A stretch of DNA of 59,165 bases, taken from Magnetospirillum sulfuroxidans. Lineage in GTDB: Bacteria; Pseudomonadota; Alphaproteobacteria; Rhodospirillales; Magnetospirillaceae. The stretch lies in the NCBI RefSeq assembly GCF_018224925.1, contig NZ_JAGTUF010000021.1, positions 1 to 59,165 on the forward strand, given 5' to 3'. The first letter of the stretch is position 1. Each line of letters begins with the position of its first letter. Positions 25,839 to 33,848 of the stretch are shown piece by piece. The notes beneath the pieces are model-generated. The model saw nothing but the letters and a program-made list of their open reading frames with translations, searched no databases and had not been told where the DNA came from. The position numbers were made by a program, and so were the translations under genes.

Positions 25839-26996
25839 TCAGTTCAGCGGCACAGAGGATTGGTGGTGGAAATAGCGCAATTCGTCGATGGTCGGCGGCC
25901 GTTTGGTTTCACCGGCATGGCGGCGCACCAGTTCCAGAATTTCCCGGCCCTGGAGCGAGGTGACCTCGACGCCGATCTCGGCAAAGGCGTGCAAGATGGC
26001 GGTCAGGCCGGAATGCTTGCCCAGCACGACTTGGTGATTGCGGCCCAATTCGCGCGGGTCCAGCGCTTCATAGGTGCGGCGGTCCCGCAACAGACCGCTG
26101 ACGTGGATGCCCGATTCGTGAGTGAAAATGGCATCGCCGACAATGCTTTTATTGACGGGCACCGGGCGGCCCGAGGCTTCGGCCACCAGATGCGATACCG
26201 CCGCCAGATCGGTTTTCACCACCCCGGTGGACAGGGCGTACAGATGCTCGGCCGCCACCACCACTTCTTCCAACGGGGCGTTGCCGGCGCGTTCGCCCAG
26301 GCCGTTGACGGTGGTGCTGACGTGACGGGCGCCACCTTTGATCGCGGCCAGGGAATTGGCGGTGGCCAAGCCCAGGTCGTCATGGGCGTGGATTTCCAGT
26401 TCCAGATCGCAGGCGGCGCGCAGGCGGACGAAGATATCGTGGGTGGCGAAGGGGTCCATGATCCCCAGCGTGTCGGCGAAGCGGAAGCGTTGGGCGCCGG
26501 CTTTCTGACAGGCTTCGACCACCCGCAGCAGGAAGTCGGGATCGGCGCGGGACGAATCCTCGCCGCCGATCAACACCTCGAAGCCCATGTGGTGGGCCTT
26601 GGCCACCATCCCCCCGATATGGGCCAAAGCCCACGCGCGGTCCTTGCCCAGCTTGGCCGACAGTTGCAGATCCGAGACCGGAATGGACAGATTGACGGTG
26701 CCGATCCGACATTGGCGGGCGGCGGCCAGATCGTCGTCATGCATGCGGCACCAGCCGATCAGGCGGGATTTCAGCCCCAAGGCGGCAACGGCGTTGATGC
26801 TGGCGATTTCCTCGGCCCCCATGGCCGGGATGCCAACCTCGATCTCCGGCACTCCGGCCAGATCCAGGGCTTGGGCGATGGCCAGTTTTTCATCCAGACG
26901 AAAGGCCACCCCGGCAGTCTGTTCGCCATCGCGCAAGGTGGTGTCGTTAATGGTCAGGGCGGGAATGGTCAGGGCGGGGGGGACGGGCGCCGCCAT
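25839..26996 (-). CDS. nifV: Homocitrate synthase NifV
   Basis: A 385-residue enzyme that condenses acetyl-CoA with 2-oxoglutarate to give homocitrate, the organic ligand of FeMo-cofactor. The DRE-TIM metal and catalytic motif [17 protein letters not shown] is near residue 20; the HxH metal site is in [18 protein letters not shown]; and the [13 protein letters not shown] segment is typical. The ATG at 26996 begins five bases after iscA ends. Co-transcribed with iscA from the sigma-54 promoter at 27356-27371. Confidence 0.93.
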   Translation of the reverse strand: MAAPVPPALTIPALTINDTTLRDGEQTAGVAFRLDEKLAIAQALDLAGVPEIEVGIPAMGAEEIASINAVAALGLKSRLIGWCRMHDDDLAAARQCRIGTVNLSIPVSDLQLSAKLGKDRAWALAHIGGMVAKAHHMGFEVLIGGEDSSRADPDFLLRVVEACQKAGAQRFRFADTLGIMDPFATHDIFVRLRAACDLELEIHAHDDLGLATANSLAAIKGGARHVSTTVNGLGERAGNAPLEEVVVAAEHLYALSTGVVKTDLAAVSHLVAEASGRPVPVNKSIVGDAIFTHESGIHVSGLLRDRRTYEALDPRELGRNHQVVLGKHSGLTAILHAFAEIGVEVTSLQGREILELVRRHAGETKRPPTIDELRYFHHQSSVPLN

Positions 26997-27001
26997 GGTT
27001 T

Positions 27002-27313
27002 TCAACCGCACTTGCCCGAGCAGGAACACTTTCCGGCGGCGGCGGGGTTGTCGAACTGAAAACCGGCGCCTTCTTCACCTTCGACGTAATCGACGCTGAC
27101 ACCGGTCAGCCACATGGCCGAAGGCGGGTCGATGAACACTTTCAGTTCGTCGAAGGTCAGGACTTCGTCGCCTTGGTCGGGCTTTTCTTCCAGCGACATG
27201 CCGTATTGGATGCCCGAGCAGCCGCTGTTGTTGACGGTGATGCGCAAGCCCAGCGCATCTTCGGTGCAAATGGATTTCAGCACGGACACGGCACGGTCGG
27301 TCAGGGTCAGCAT
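27002..27313 (-). CDS. iscA: Nif-specific A-type Fe-S carrier (IscA/HesB family)
   Basis: A 103-residue A-type iron-sulfur scaffold. The conserved cysteines are in [12 protein letters not shown] and in the C-terminal CSCSGKCG, which has an additional cysteine compared with the usual CxC ending. It probably delivers Fe-S clusters to nitrogenase components. The ATG at 27313 has AAGGAG at good spacing. It is directly downstream of a NifA-type promoter and upstream of nifV. Confidence 0.88.
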   Translation of the reverse strand: MLTLTDRAVSVLKSICTEDALGLRITVNNSGCSGIQYGMSLEEKPDQGDEVLTFDELKVFIDPPSAMWLTGVSVDYVEGEEGAGFQFDNPAAAGKCSCSGKCG

Positions 27314-27355
27314 GGCGGGTCTCCTTGCAGGAAACAATGGATCTGACCTGATCGG

Positions 27356-27371
27356 TGCAAGGGCGGTGCCA
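27356..27371 (-). promoter_or_regulatory. Sigma-54 promoter of iscA-nifV
   Basis: Minus strand TGGCAC-CGCCC-TTGCA, a perfect -24/-12 element, 43 bp before the iscA start, with a NifA site 63 bp further upstream. Confidence 0.88.
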
Positions 27372-27433
27372 GATGGGGAAATGGCGGAAACGCTGGTGGC
27401 GCGGATTTAGGCAATGTCGCGATTGTCGGGCTT

Positions 27434-27449
27434 TGTCGGGATGCCGACA
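27434..27449. promoter_or_regulatory. NifA upstream activator site of iscA-nifV
   Basis: TGTCGGGATGCCGACA fits TGT-N10-ACA exactly and is itself nearly palindromic. It lies about 70 bp upstream of the -24/-12 element. Confidence 0.85.
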
Positions 27450-27477
27450 AAAGGGGCAGCGGCCTGCGGGCGACAGA

Positions 27478-27606
27478 TTATTTCCGGCAGGTTTTGGTCA
27501 GCGCGATACAGCTGTTTCCGCAAGGTTTGCCTTTATTGCAGGTCTTGGCCTCGGCCCCGCCGGCAAACAGGGTGACGGCGATGAGGATGGCGATGGCGTA
27601 TTTCAT
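27478..27606 (-). CDS. Tiny exported Cys-rich peptide
   Basis: A 42-codon gene on the minus strand. It encodes a clean signal peptide (MKYAIAILIAVTLFAGGAEA) followed by a mature part of 22 residues, KTCNKGKPCGNSCIALTKTC plus RK. Four cysteines in CNKGKPCGNSC and KTC could form two disulfides or bind a metal. GGGG lies about six bases before the ATG. The KGKPCGNSCI core recalls small exported proteins of unknown function that I have seen in other proteobacteria. It lies after nifQ and just before the iscA NifA site. Confidence 0.6.
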   Translation of the reverse strand: MKYAIAILIAVTLFAGGAEAKTCNKGKPCGNSCIALTKTCRK

Positions 27607-27685
27607 GATCACCCCGGCAACGGAACCGCGGCAAGCATAGCGCGACGAAGGCGATTTGCAATGTTAAGTTGTTGGTGTGTGGGGA

Positions 27686-28291
27686 TCAGACCGCGGCGCG
27701 GGCGATCTGGGCCAGCAGGCTGGGGCCATCCTCGCGGCTGAAGCAGATGGAGAAGTCGGGACAGGAATCGCACACCGGGCTTTTGCAGATGGACATGCCT
27801 TCTTGCTGGCACAGCTCGCGGTAAAAGAACTTCTTCCATTTCATGTCGCGGGCATTGGCTTGGGCCAAGGGGGCGAAATAGTCGCGCATCAGCCGCGACA
27901 GGTCGGTGCGGTCGATAAAGCCCAAATCCTGCCACAGGTGGTTGGATTCAAGCGAGCGGCGGGCGACGATGTGGGCCAGCCATACCGCTTGCGGTCCATC
28001 CTGGCTGGCATTGGCCCGCAACAGGGTGCGCAAATCGGGTTCCTCCAGGCTGACGGGCTGGTCGCCTTGGCCGTCGAAGGAGAAGCGGTCGGCCAGGAAG
28101 GCGGCGGCATGGGGAAAATAACAGAGCAACAAGCTGGTGACGTCGTTGGCCGACAGGCCCAAGGCGACATCCAGCTTGCGGCCGGATTCGCCATGGGCCA
28201 GGGCCAGGGGGCAGGCCAGGACATGGCGACAAAAGTCGCTGTCCCGGGTGCCCCCGGCCATCAGCAGGCGATAAAGTTCGCCGGCCAGCAT
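27686..28291 (-). CDS. nifQ: NifQ, molybdenum donor for FeMo-cofactor
   Basis: A 201-residue NifQ. The family's metal-binding motif C-X4-C-X2-C-X5-C is present as CKSPVCDSCPDFSIC near the C-terminus, preceded by MKWKKFFYRELCQQEGM. NifQ carries a Mo-Fe-S cluster and passes molybdenum to NifEN/NifH. The ATG at 28291 follows the ferredoxin stop by one base; the longer frame upstream is ferredoxin sequence in another frame. Last nif gene of the nifENX transcript. Confidence 0.9.
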   Translation of the reverse strand: MLAGELYRLLMAGGTRDSDFCRHVLACPLALAHGESGRKLDVALGLSANDVTSLLLCYFPHAAAFLADRFSFDGQGDQPVSLEEPDLRTLLRANASQDGPQAVWLAHIVARRSLESNHLWQDLGFIDRTDLSRLMRDYFAPLAQANARDMKWKKFFYRELCQQEGMSICKSPVCDSCPDFSICFSREDGPSLLAQIARAAV

Positions 28292-28292
28292 G

Positions 28293-28580
28293 TCAGGCCG
28301 CCGCCGAATGCTTTTGCGCGTTGGTGCCGCACACGGTTTCGCACGACGAGCAGCCGATGCAGGCGCCGGATTTGTCGATGACCATGACCTTGCGTTCCAC
28401 TTCGACGTCATCGTCGAAGGGGTCGCAGAACGCGCCCTCGTCATCGATACCCATCAGCTTCAACACGCCCTGGGTGCACACCTTGTAGCAACGGCCGCAA
28501 CCGATGCACAATTCGGTGTCGATGCTGTCGAGATACTTGGGCTCCCACGGGGTGCCGTCGCGGGTGGAGAAGATAGCCAT
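28293..28580 (-). CDS. fdxB: Nif-specific 2[4Fe-4S] ferredoxin (FdxB/ferredoxin III)
   Basis: A 95-residue ferredoxin with two cysteine clusters: ELCIGCGRCYKVCTQ near residue 24 and ACIGCSSCETVCG near residue 74, separated by a longer spacer than in classical bacterial ferredoxins, as in ferredoxin III of nif clusters. The ATG at 28580 is preferred over one two codons earlier because AAGGAG is seven bases upstream. Probably an electron donor in cofactor assembly or to nitrogenase reductase. Confidence 0.88.
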   Translation of the reverse strand: MAIFSTRDGTPWEPKYLDSIDTELCIGCGRCYKVCTQGVLKLMGIDDEGAFCDPFDDDVEVERKVMVIDKSGACIGCSSCETVCGTNAQKHSAAA

Positions 28581-28643
28581 TTTCATGCTCCTTGGGGTGG
28601 CTTGTCGCAAAATTCGTTAAATCTGAACCATGGTGGCGCGCGG

Positions 28644-28676
28644 ACCCGGCGGAGAAGAGGCTCGCCGCCGGGTTTT
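28644..28676. repeat. Intercistronic hairpin
   Basis: ACCCGGCGG and CCGCCGGGT arms lie just after the stop of the nifX-associated gene. On the minus strand no T tract follows, so mRNA processing or 3' protection is more likely than termination. Confidence 0.4.
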
Positions 28677-28678
28677 GC

Positions 28679-29125
28679 CTAGGCCTCGGCCACGTCGGGG
28701 AATTTCTCGATGCTGGCGACGCCTTCATCGGCCAGCTTGCCGGCCTTCTCGATCAAGACGGCCAGATCTTCAAAACCGAAGCGGTGCAGTTCGCGCACAT
28801 GCGAATTGACCGCCACCAGCCGACCACAGATCAGCAAGGCCTTGCCCCAACCTTCATGATGAATGTTCATCAAGGGGGCCACCGGCTTGCCGGTGCGGCG
28901 TTCCACTTCCCAGGCGACGGCGGCATAGAACTGGCCGACGCGCATCAGGATATCGGGATCAGGATCGTCGAACATGGGCAGGTCGCGCTTTTGCGCCTTG
29001 GTGACGATGAAGGGGGCGATCAGGTCTTCGTCCAGTTCGGTGTCATAGGCGCCAGAACGGTCCTCGGCCCGGATCAGCCGCAGCAATCCCTGGATGATCG
29101 GATGTTTGATGTTCTCGGTATCCAT
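28679..29125 (-). CDS. NifX-associated nitrogen fixation protein (DUF269)
   Basis: A 148-residue protein of the DUF269 family that accompanies nifX in most nif clusters. Recognisable segments are PIIQGLLRLIRAEDRSGAYD near the start and VNSHVRELHRFGFEDLAVL towards the end. Precise function is unknown; association with FeMo-cofactor synthesis is inferred from its constant company. GAGG lies nine bases before the ATG at 29125, and nifX ends four bases upstream. Confidence 0.87.
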   Translation of the reverse strand: MDTENIKHPIIQGLLRLIRAEDRSGAYDTELDEDLIAPFIVTKAQKRDLPMFDDPDPDILMRVGQFYAAVAWEVERRTGKPVAPLMNIHHEGWGKALLICGRLVAVNSHVRELHRFGFEDLAVLIEKAGKLADEGVASIEKFPDVAEA

Positions 29126-29129
29126 GGAT

Positions 29130-29546
29130 TTAATCCTCGTCATCAATGAAACGTTCGTCGCCGCCTTCATTTTCCTTCAGCGCCCGGCGCAGCCACGGCG
29201 GCGGATTGGTCTTGAGCATGGTGCGCACCCGCTCGATGACCTGGGCGATGGGTTCGTCGTTGGGCAGCTTGATCGGGTGGACCTTGGCGCGGACCACCCG
29301 CGCCGCCGCCGGCCCGCCGATGGCGCGGACGAACAGCAGCGACGATCCGCCGAGCGCGTCGATCTTGGCGGCCAGACGGTCTTCGCCATCGTCGTGCTGA
29401 CCGTCTTCCTGGGTCACCGTGCCAAACTGCACCGCTTCGACAAAAGCGTGACTGTCGGGGCCGACGTCATAGAACAAAAAGGTCTTGGCGCTGGCGAAAT
29501 GGGCATCGACGTTGGTCTTGTCGTGGGTGGCAAAGGCAATGCGCAT
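29130..29546 (-). CDS. nifX: NifX, FeMo-cofactor precursor carrier
   Basis: A 138-residue NifX with the start MRIAFATHDKTNVDAHFASA and GSSLLFVRAIGGPAAARVV, typical of the NifX/NafY/NifB C-terminal domain. NifX binds NifB-co and the VK-cluster during FeMo-co assembly. The last 25 residues are charged (ALKENEGGDERFIDDED). The ATG at 29546 has AAGGAG; upstream codons in frame overlap nifN. Confidence 0.9.
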   Translation of the reverse strand: MRIAFATHDKTNVDAHFASAKTFLFYDVGPDSHAFVEAVQFGTVTQEDGQHDDGEDRLAAKIDALGGSSLLFVRAIGGPAAARVVRAKVHPIKLPNDEPIAQVIERVRTMLKTNPPPWLRRALKENEGGDERFIDDED

Positions 29547-29580
29547 GTGGGCTCCTTTCACAGGGGCTGGGGCGGTGTCG

Positions 29581-30981
29581 TCAACCAATCGCAGGCGCCG
29601 CAACATGGTCGTGCTCCGTCGTTTGGTGGCCCTGGGGGTAATGGCCCTGAGGGTGGTGGATTGGGCCGTGGTCGTGGCCAGGATGTTCGATCAAGACATT
29701 GGCAAGCTGGAAAATCAGATCGCGGGTGCCGCGATAGCCGACAGTGACCCGGTGCGCCCCGCCCAAGCGGTCGTAAACCGGGAAGCCGGCGCGGAAATGC
29801 GGGATCCCCAGGGCTTGGCAGGATTGGCGGGCATTGGTGTTGGAAATCACCAAATCGGCGCCGCCGGCTTCCAGGATCTGGTCTTCCATGTCTTGGAAAT
29901 CGCCGATAATCACCTGCTGGCAGGGCAATTGAGAGAGATGGGCGGCATGGACCGACGTGATTGCGGCGACCAGCTCGCCACCCATGTCATTGATCAGCTT
30001 GCCCCAGGTCCATAGAAAATCCGGCTCGCCGGCAATGGTGAATTTGCGGCCGCCGAAATAAAAGTGGCCGTCAAGCATGGCATCGATCAGTTGCGAGCGG
30101 GCCCGGCGGATCTTGGCCGGCACCGGCTTGCCGGCGGCGGTGGACAGGCAGACCATCAGGCGGTCGGTGGCTTCCAACCCGGTCAGGCGGTCGAACACCA
30201 CATAGGGGACGCCGGTCTTGTCGTGCAGGGTCTCGGCCGAGATGCGCATGTGCTCGCCGATGGCGATGGTCAGCTTGGCGCGGCCCAGGTTCTTGGCCTG
30301 CTCGACCGTGGCGCCGCCCAAGGTGGTGGGGATGAAATGGTCGGGAACGTGACCATCGACCGAGCCGGACAGATCGGGCAGCACATTGGCTTTCAGGCCG
30401 AATTCCTCGACCAGTTCGACCAGATGCTCGATATCGCCGGGGGTCAGGTGGACGCCGGGCAAGATGTTGACGCGGTTGCATTCCTGGGCGCGGGCCGAAG
30501 CCGGCTCGGCCAGGGCATCGATGATGGCGGCGACCGCCTTGCCCCACCCGGTTTCCAGAGAGCCGGCGAAGTCGGGGGCCGAAACCGGGATAACCTTGAC
30601 GTCGGCCAGTTCCGGGTTGCGGGCCAAGATCAGCTTGAGGTCGCCCTTCATGTCCTCGCCTCGCGTCTCGGTCAGCGCGGTGGAAATCAGGCCGATGATC
30701 TTGGGCTTGGTCCGCTTGGCGATATTCAGCAACGCCGCTTCCACCTGATCCATGCCGCCCAGGATGGTCGAAACCTCGTTCATGGCGGTGGTTTGCAGCG
30801 GAATGGCTTCGCGGAAGTGGCGCACCAGCATGACCAGGGCAAAGGCGGTGCAGCCCTGGCTGCCGTGCAGCAGCGGCATGGTGCCGTCCATGCCCATGAA
30901 CGCCATGGAGGCGCCCAAGGGGGCGGACAGTTTAAGCGGATTACTGGTCACGGAATGACCGTGGCTGACGATCAGGGCCAT
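29581..30981 (-). CDS. nifN: NifN, FeMo-cofactor scaffold beta subunit
   Basis: A 466-residue NifN, homologous to NifK. It has the early LSAPLGASMAFMGMDGTMPL and HGSQGCTAFALVML (cluster cysteine) segments. With NifE it forms the tetramer on which the FeMo-cofactor is matured. The C-terminus carries an unusual histidine-rich tail of about 35 residues (EHPGHDHGPIHH, then PQGH repeats, then EHDH) with nine histidines, which could hold metal. It starts five bases after nifE. Confidence 0.93.
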   Translation of the reverse strand: MALIVSHGHSVTSNPLKLSAPLGASMAFMGMDGTMPLLHGSQGCTAFALVMLVRHFREAIPLQTTAMNEVSTILGGMDQVEAALLNIAKRTKPKIIGLISTALTETRGEDMKGDLKLILARNPELADVKVIPVSAPDFAGSLETGWGKAVAAIIDALAEPASARAQECNRVNILPGVHLTPGDIEHLVELVEEFGLKANVLPDLSGSVDGHVPDHFIPTTLGGATVEQAKNLGRAKLTIAIGEHMRISAETLHDKTGVPYVVFDRLTGLEATDRLMVCLSTAAGKPVPAKIRRARSQLIDAMLDGHFYFGGRKFTIAGEPDFLWTWGKLINDMGGELVAAITSVHAAHLSQLPCQQVIIGDFQDMEDQILEAGGADLVISNTNARQSCQALGIPHFRAGFPVYDRLGGAHRVTVGYRGTRDLIFQLANVLIEHPGHDHGPIHHPQGHYPQGHQTTEHDHVAAPAIG

Positions 30982-30986
30982 GGGGC

Positions 30987-32375
30987 TTACTCCTCGACTT
31001 CCCAGGGCGCCGGCCGGCGCACTTGTTCCCAGATGGGGTTGGACAGGGCCAAGTCCATTTGCTGGACCAAGGTGACCATGCCGTCATAACCGGCATATTG
31101 GTGGTGGCGTTCCTGGTTGATGTCCAACCATGGGGTCTTGGCCTTCAACGCCACGAATTGCGAGCGTCCACCCGACAACATGATGTCGGCGCGCCCTTCC
31201 TTGAACATGGCGTACATATCGCGGGGGGCGATGGCGTCGACCAGCTTGTCTTCGTCGCCGCCCAGGCGTTCCAGCGCTTTTTGCTTGTCGGCCTCGGTGG
31301 ATTTGCGCACCGACGATCCGACCACTTCCATGCCCATTTCCTGAAGCGCATGGATCACCGACCAGCTTTTGACGCCGCCGGTGTACAGCAACACGCGCTT
31401 GCCGGCGAGGCGGGCGCGGTAGGGTTCCATCCGCGCCCAGGTCTTGGCCTCTTCCTCGGCGATCAGGGCCTCGGTGCGGTCCATCAGGGCCGCGTCGGCG
31501 CCGCGTTCGATCAGCATGGAAGCAATGGCGCGCAAGGCTTCCGAGGTGTCGGAAATGCCGTAGAACGAGCCTTCGAAATACGGGATGCCCCAGCGTTCCT
31601 GCATCTTGCGGGCCAGCGTCACCAGGGCCTGGCTGCACACCACCATGTTGGCCTGCGCCGTATGGGCGGCGGCGACGTCGTTGTAGCGGGCGTCGCCGGT
31701 GATGGCGGTGCGCAGGCGGATGCCCAGGCGGTCCAGCAGGGCGCGGACGATGGCCATTTCGCCGGCGACGTTGTATTCGCCTAAGATGTTGATGTCGTAA
31801 GGGGTGGCGTCGTCGGGCTCGCGCGTGCCGATGACATAGTCGATCAGCGCCTCGCCGGCCAGCCGGTTGCCCAAATTCTTCGAGCCGACGAAGCCCGGCG
31901 CTTCCACCGGGATCACCGGAACGCCCAAACGTTCGGTCGCCGCCCGGCACACGGCGACGATGTCGTCGCCGATCAGGGCGGTGACGCAGGTCTGATAGAC
32001 GAACACGGCCGGCGGGTTGTGTTTGGCGATGGCCTGCTTGATCGCCTTATACAGCTTCTTTTCGCCCCCGTTGATGATGTCCAGGTTGGACAGATCGGTG
32101 GTGAAGCCGCGACGATACAGCTCGGGGCCGGACGACCCGACGTTGCGGGTGTCCCAGGAATTGCCTTCGCAGGCGATGGGGCCGTGAACCAGATGAACCG
32201 CATCGGTGATCGGCTGCAACGCGATCTTGGCGCCGTCGAAGGCGCAGCCGCCGGCGGCGGCGCCGGGGACCAACTGCTTGCCGCAGCCCTTCTTGCGTTC
32301 TTTCTCCGACTTCGCCTGATTGGTGGCGCAGCCGGGTTCGTTCATCAGGTCCTGGATTTTCTTACGGTTGAGCAT
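30987..32375 (-). CDS. nifE: NifE, FeMo-cofactor scaffold alpha subunit
   Basis: A 462-residue NifE, homologous to NifD. The N-terminal cysteines CATNQAKSEKERKKGCGKQL, the block PGAAAGGCAFDGAKIALQP, GPIACEGNSWDTR and VYQTCVTALIGDD are in place for cluster binding. First gene of the nifE-N-X-(DUF269)-fdxB-nifQ transcript, driven from the sigma-54 promoter 37 bp upstream. Confidence 0.94.
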   Translation of the reverse strand: MLNRKKIQDLMNEPGCATNQAKSEKERKKGCGKQLVPGAAAGGCAFDGAKIALQPITDAVHLVHGPIACEGNSWDTRNVGSSGPELYRRGFTTDLSNLDIINGGEKKLYKAIKQAIAKHNPPAVFVYQTCVTALIGDDIVAVCRAATERLGVPVIPVEAPGFVGSKNLGNRLAGEALIDYVIGTREPDDATPYDINILGEYNVAGEMAIVRALLDRLGIRLRTAITGDARYNDVAAAHTAQANMVVCSQALVTLARKMQERWGIPYFEGSFYGISDTSEALRAIASMLIERGADAALMDRTEALIAEEEAKTWARMEPYRARLAGKRVLLYTGGVKSWSVIHALQEMGMEVVGSSVRKSTEADKQKALERLGGDEDKLVDAIAPRDMYAMFKEGRADIMLSGGRSQFVALKAKTPWLDINQERHHQYAGYDGMVTLVQQMDLALSNPIWEQVRRPAPWEVEE

Positions 32376-32411
32376 GGGTGGCGGCCCTCCTCATGGAACA
32401 ATTCCAAGAGA

Positions 32412-32427
32412 TGCAAGTCGCGGGCCA
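32412..32427 (-). promoter_or_regulatory. Sigma-54 promoter of nifENX
   Basis: Minus strand TGGCCC-GCGAC-TTGCA, with the invariant GG and GC correctly spaced, 37 bp before nifE. Confidence 0.82.
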
Positions 32428-32478
32428 TGCGGGAAAATGGCGGAAAAGCAGGATTGTTTAGCCGCTGCTGTCGGTCAT

Positions 32479-32494
32479 TGTCGGGGATGCGACA
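32479..32494. promoter_or_regulatory. NifA upstream activator site of nifENX
   Basis: TGTCGGGGATGCGACA fits TGT-N10-ACA exactly, about 52 bp upstream of the -24 element. Confidence 0.83.
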
Positions 32495-32538
32495 CAGGAT
32501 GTCGGGGCAGGGGCAAGGGGGACAGGATTTCCGCTTGG

Positions 32539-32570
32539 GCCGCTTTGCGGCCATGGCCGGCGTTCGGGAG
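32539..32570 (+). repeat. Island direct repeat, copy 1
   Basis: Core CCGCTTTGCGGCCATGGC followed by CGGCGTTCGGGAG. Similar sequence occurs in the same orientation at 33304-33336 and 35801-35832. This copy marks the boundary between the nifE regulatory region and the parDE module. Confidence 0.6.
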
Positions 32571-32657
32571 TGGGAGCACGGCACTCGAATGCAGACGTTA
32601 TTTCAGCGTCTTCAACTCAAGGCCGATGCGTTGCAAGCGCGAAATGCGCACCAAGCC

Positions 32658-32948
32658 TTAGAATCCCGCTTCCCTAGTGTGACGCACAGTCAAAACCACA
32701 ATGTCGCGCCCGTCGTAATGATAACGCGCAACGTAGCCGCCATCGCCGAATTCGATGAGCCAATCGCGAAATTGCGGCTCCATATCGTCAACGGGGCGGC
32801 CGATTTCGGGCTGCACAGCCAAGATCTTCATGCTCTCGCGGATCGCCCGCACCGCCCGAAACGCGGCCTCCCGGCTTTTCGGCCGCAGAAAGGCGTGGAA
32901 CCGCGCGACGTCTTGCACCGCCAGAGGCGACCAGATCAGCCGTGGCAT
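32658..32948 (-). CDS. parE: ParE-type toxin (RelE/ParE superfamily)
   Basis: A 96-residue toxin of the ParE family. Visible features are LIWSPLAVQDVARFHAFL at the start, the central helix AIRESMKILAVQPEIGRPVDD, and the C-terminal strand VARYHYDGRDIVVLTVRHTR. ParE toxins poison DNA gyrase; RelE relatives cleave mRNA, and sequence alone favours ParE. It overlaps the antitoxin gene by 13 bases and is translated after it, the usual order. Confidence 0.82.
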   Translation of the reverse strand: MPRLIWSPLAVQDVARFHAFLRPKSREAAFRAVRAIRESMKILAVQPEIGRPVDDMEPQFRDWLIEFGDGGYVARYHYDGRDIVVLTVRHTREAGF

Positions 32949-33217
32949 TCAGGGATTTCGACGTCCTCGCCGGCTTCGAGCTTGGCAAGCCAAGCATCGG
33001 CTTCGGTGGCGGTGATATGCAAGCCGGTCGTTTGATAATCGGTCCAAGCGGCGATAGCTGATTGGCGAAACTGTTCGCGCTTTTCCTCGCGTTCAACGTA
33101 TTGGGCGATGGCTTCGCGCATGATCCAATGCGGCGAACGGCGCTGAGCGGCAGCCAGCCGCTGCACCTTGCCCTTTATCTCCTCGTCGAGTTTCAGGCTT
33201 GTCGTTGATGCAGCCAC
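32936..33217 (-). CDS. Ribbon-helix-helix antitoxin (ParD/CopG type)
   Basis: A 93-residue antitoxin. The N-terminal DNA-binding ribbon and helices are TTSLKLDEEIKGKVQRLAAA and SPHWIMREAIAQYVEREEK, and the C-terminal part (EADAWLAKLEAGEDVEIPE) should neutralise the ParE toxin. The GTG at 33217 has GGGAG upstream and leaves the palindromic operator at 33224-33250 outside the gene; an in-frame GTG at 33250 would put the operator inside the coding region. Confidence 0.82.
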   Translation of the reverse strand: MAASTTSLKLDEEIKGKVQRLAAAQRRSPHWIMREAIAQYVEREEKREQFRQSAIAAWTDYQTTGLHITATEADAWLAKLEAGEDVEIPECHG

Positions 33218-33223
33218 AATGGA

Positions 33224-33278
33224 GTGCTCCCAGGTGTTACCTTGGAGCACTATAGCGCTTTCTCCTGGCCGATATCAA
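33224..33278 (-). promoter_or_regulatory. Promoter and operator of the parDE-type module
   Basis: On the minus strand TTGATA (33273-33278) and CTATAG (33250-33255) are 17 bases apart. Immediately downstream lies an interrupted palindrome, GTGCTCC-AA-GGT-AAC-ACC-TG-GGAGCAC (33224-33250), a plausible autorepression operator between promoter and start codon. Confidence 0.6.
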
Positions 33279-33303
33279 CGTTACCGGGGCAAATGGCCGC
33301 CTT

Positions 33304-33336
33304 GCCGCTTTGCCGCCCATGGGGGGCGTTTAAGAG
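33304..33336 (+). repeat. Island direct repeat, copy 2
   Basis: Core CCGCTTTGCCGCCCATGG followed by GGGGCGTTTAAGAG. It is the most diverged of the three copies and separates the parDE module from the higBA module. Confidence 0.5.
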
Positions 33337-33405
33337 TATGGCCGTGACGCCCGAAAACTGCCGTTAATTTCCGTCGTCGGATCGGCCATCCATGATGAAG
33401 CGCCC

Positions 33406-33434
33406 TTGAAATATAGAACCAGGTTCTACATATT
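33406..33434 (+). promoter_or_regulatory. Promoter and operator of the higBA-type module
   Basis: TTGAAA (33406-33411) is followed after 17 bases by CATATT (33429-33434). The spacer contains the perfect palindrome TAGAACC-A-GGTTCTA (33414-33428), so a repressor bound there would block polymerase. This is the normal layout of an autoregulated toxin-antitoxin promoter. Confidence 0.6.
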
Positions 33435-33467
33435 TGATTTGCGGGACGGGCACGGGAGCGGCCAGCG

Positions 33468-33848
33468 TTGATAATCTACAAAAGCAAGTGGTTTGTCCGG
33501 TTTGCCAAGAAAGAGCGCATTGCCGATGCCAAACTGTGCGAAGCCATCATGAACGCCGAGATGGGCCTGATCGATGCGGATTACGGTGACGGCTTGATAA
33601 AGCAGCGCATTGCCCGCCCGAGCGAGGGCAAGTCGGGGGGATACCGGTCGATCATTTTGTTCCGAAAGGGCGAACGGTCGTTTTTTGTCTACGGCTTTGC
33701 AAAGAGCGACCAGGACAACATCGATAAAAGTGATGAACGCGATTTCAAGAACTTGGCCGCCGTGCTGCTGAATGCCTCGGACGAGCAGTTGGCGGATCTG
33801 GTGGAAAGCGGGAAGTATCAGGAGGTTCAGTGCGATGGCCAGAACTAA
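33468..33848 (+). CDS. RelE/HigB-type toxin
   Basis: A 126-residue toxin of the RelE/HigB superfamily. The first half matches the RelE fold (IIYKSKWFVRFAKKERIADA, then GDGLIKQRIARPSEGKSGGY and RSIILFRKGERSFFVYGFAK), including basic residues expected at the RNase site. The C-terminal 40 residues (FKNLAAVLLNASDEQLADL) form an extra helix. The start is a TTG at 33468 with GGGAG nine bases upstream. It precedes and overlaps the HTH antitoxin gene, the reverse order typical of higBA. Confidence 0.8.
   Translation: MIIYKSKWFVRFAKKERIADAKLCEAIMNAEMGLIDADYGDGLIKQRIARPSEGKSGGYRSIILFRKGERSFFVYGFAKSDQDNIDKSDERDFKNLAAVLLNASDEQLADLVESGKYQEVQCDGQN

Noticed and set aside
32585-32657. Transposase remnant after nifE control region
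   Set aside because: A short minus-strand frame ending LQRIGLELKTLK looks like the tail of a broken gene, but there is too little sequence to assign it and no inverted repeats.
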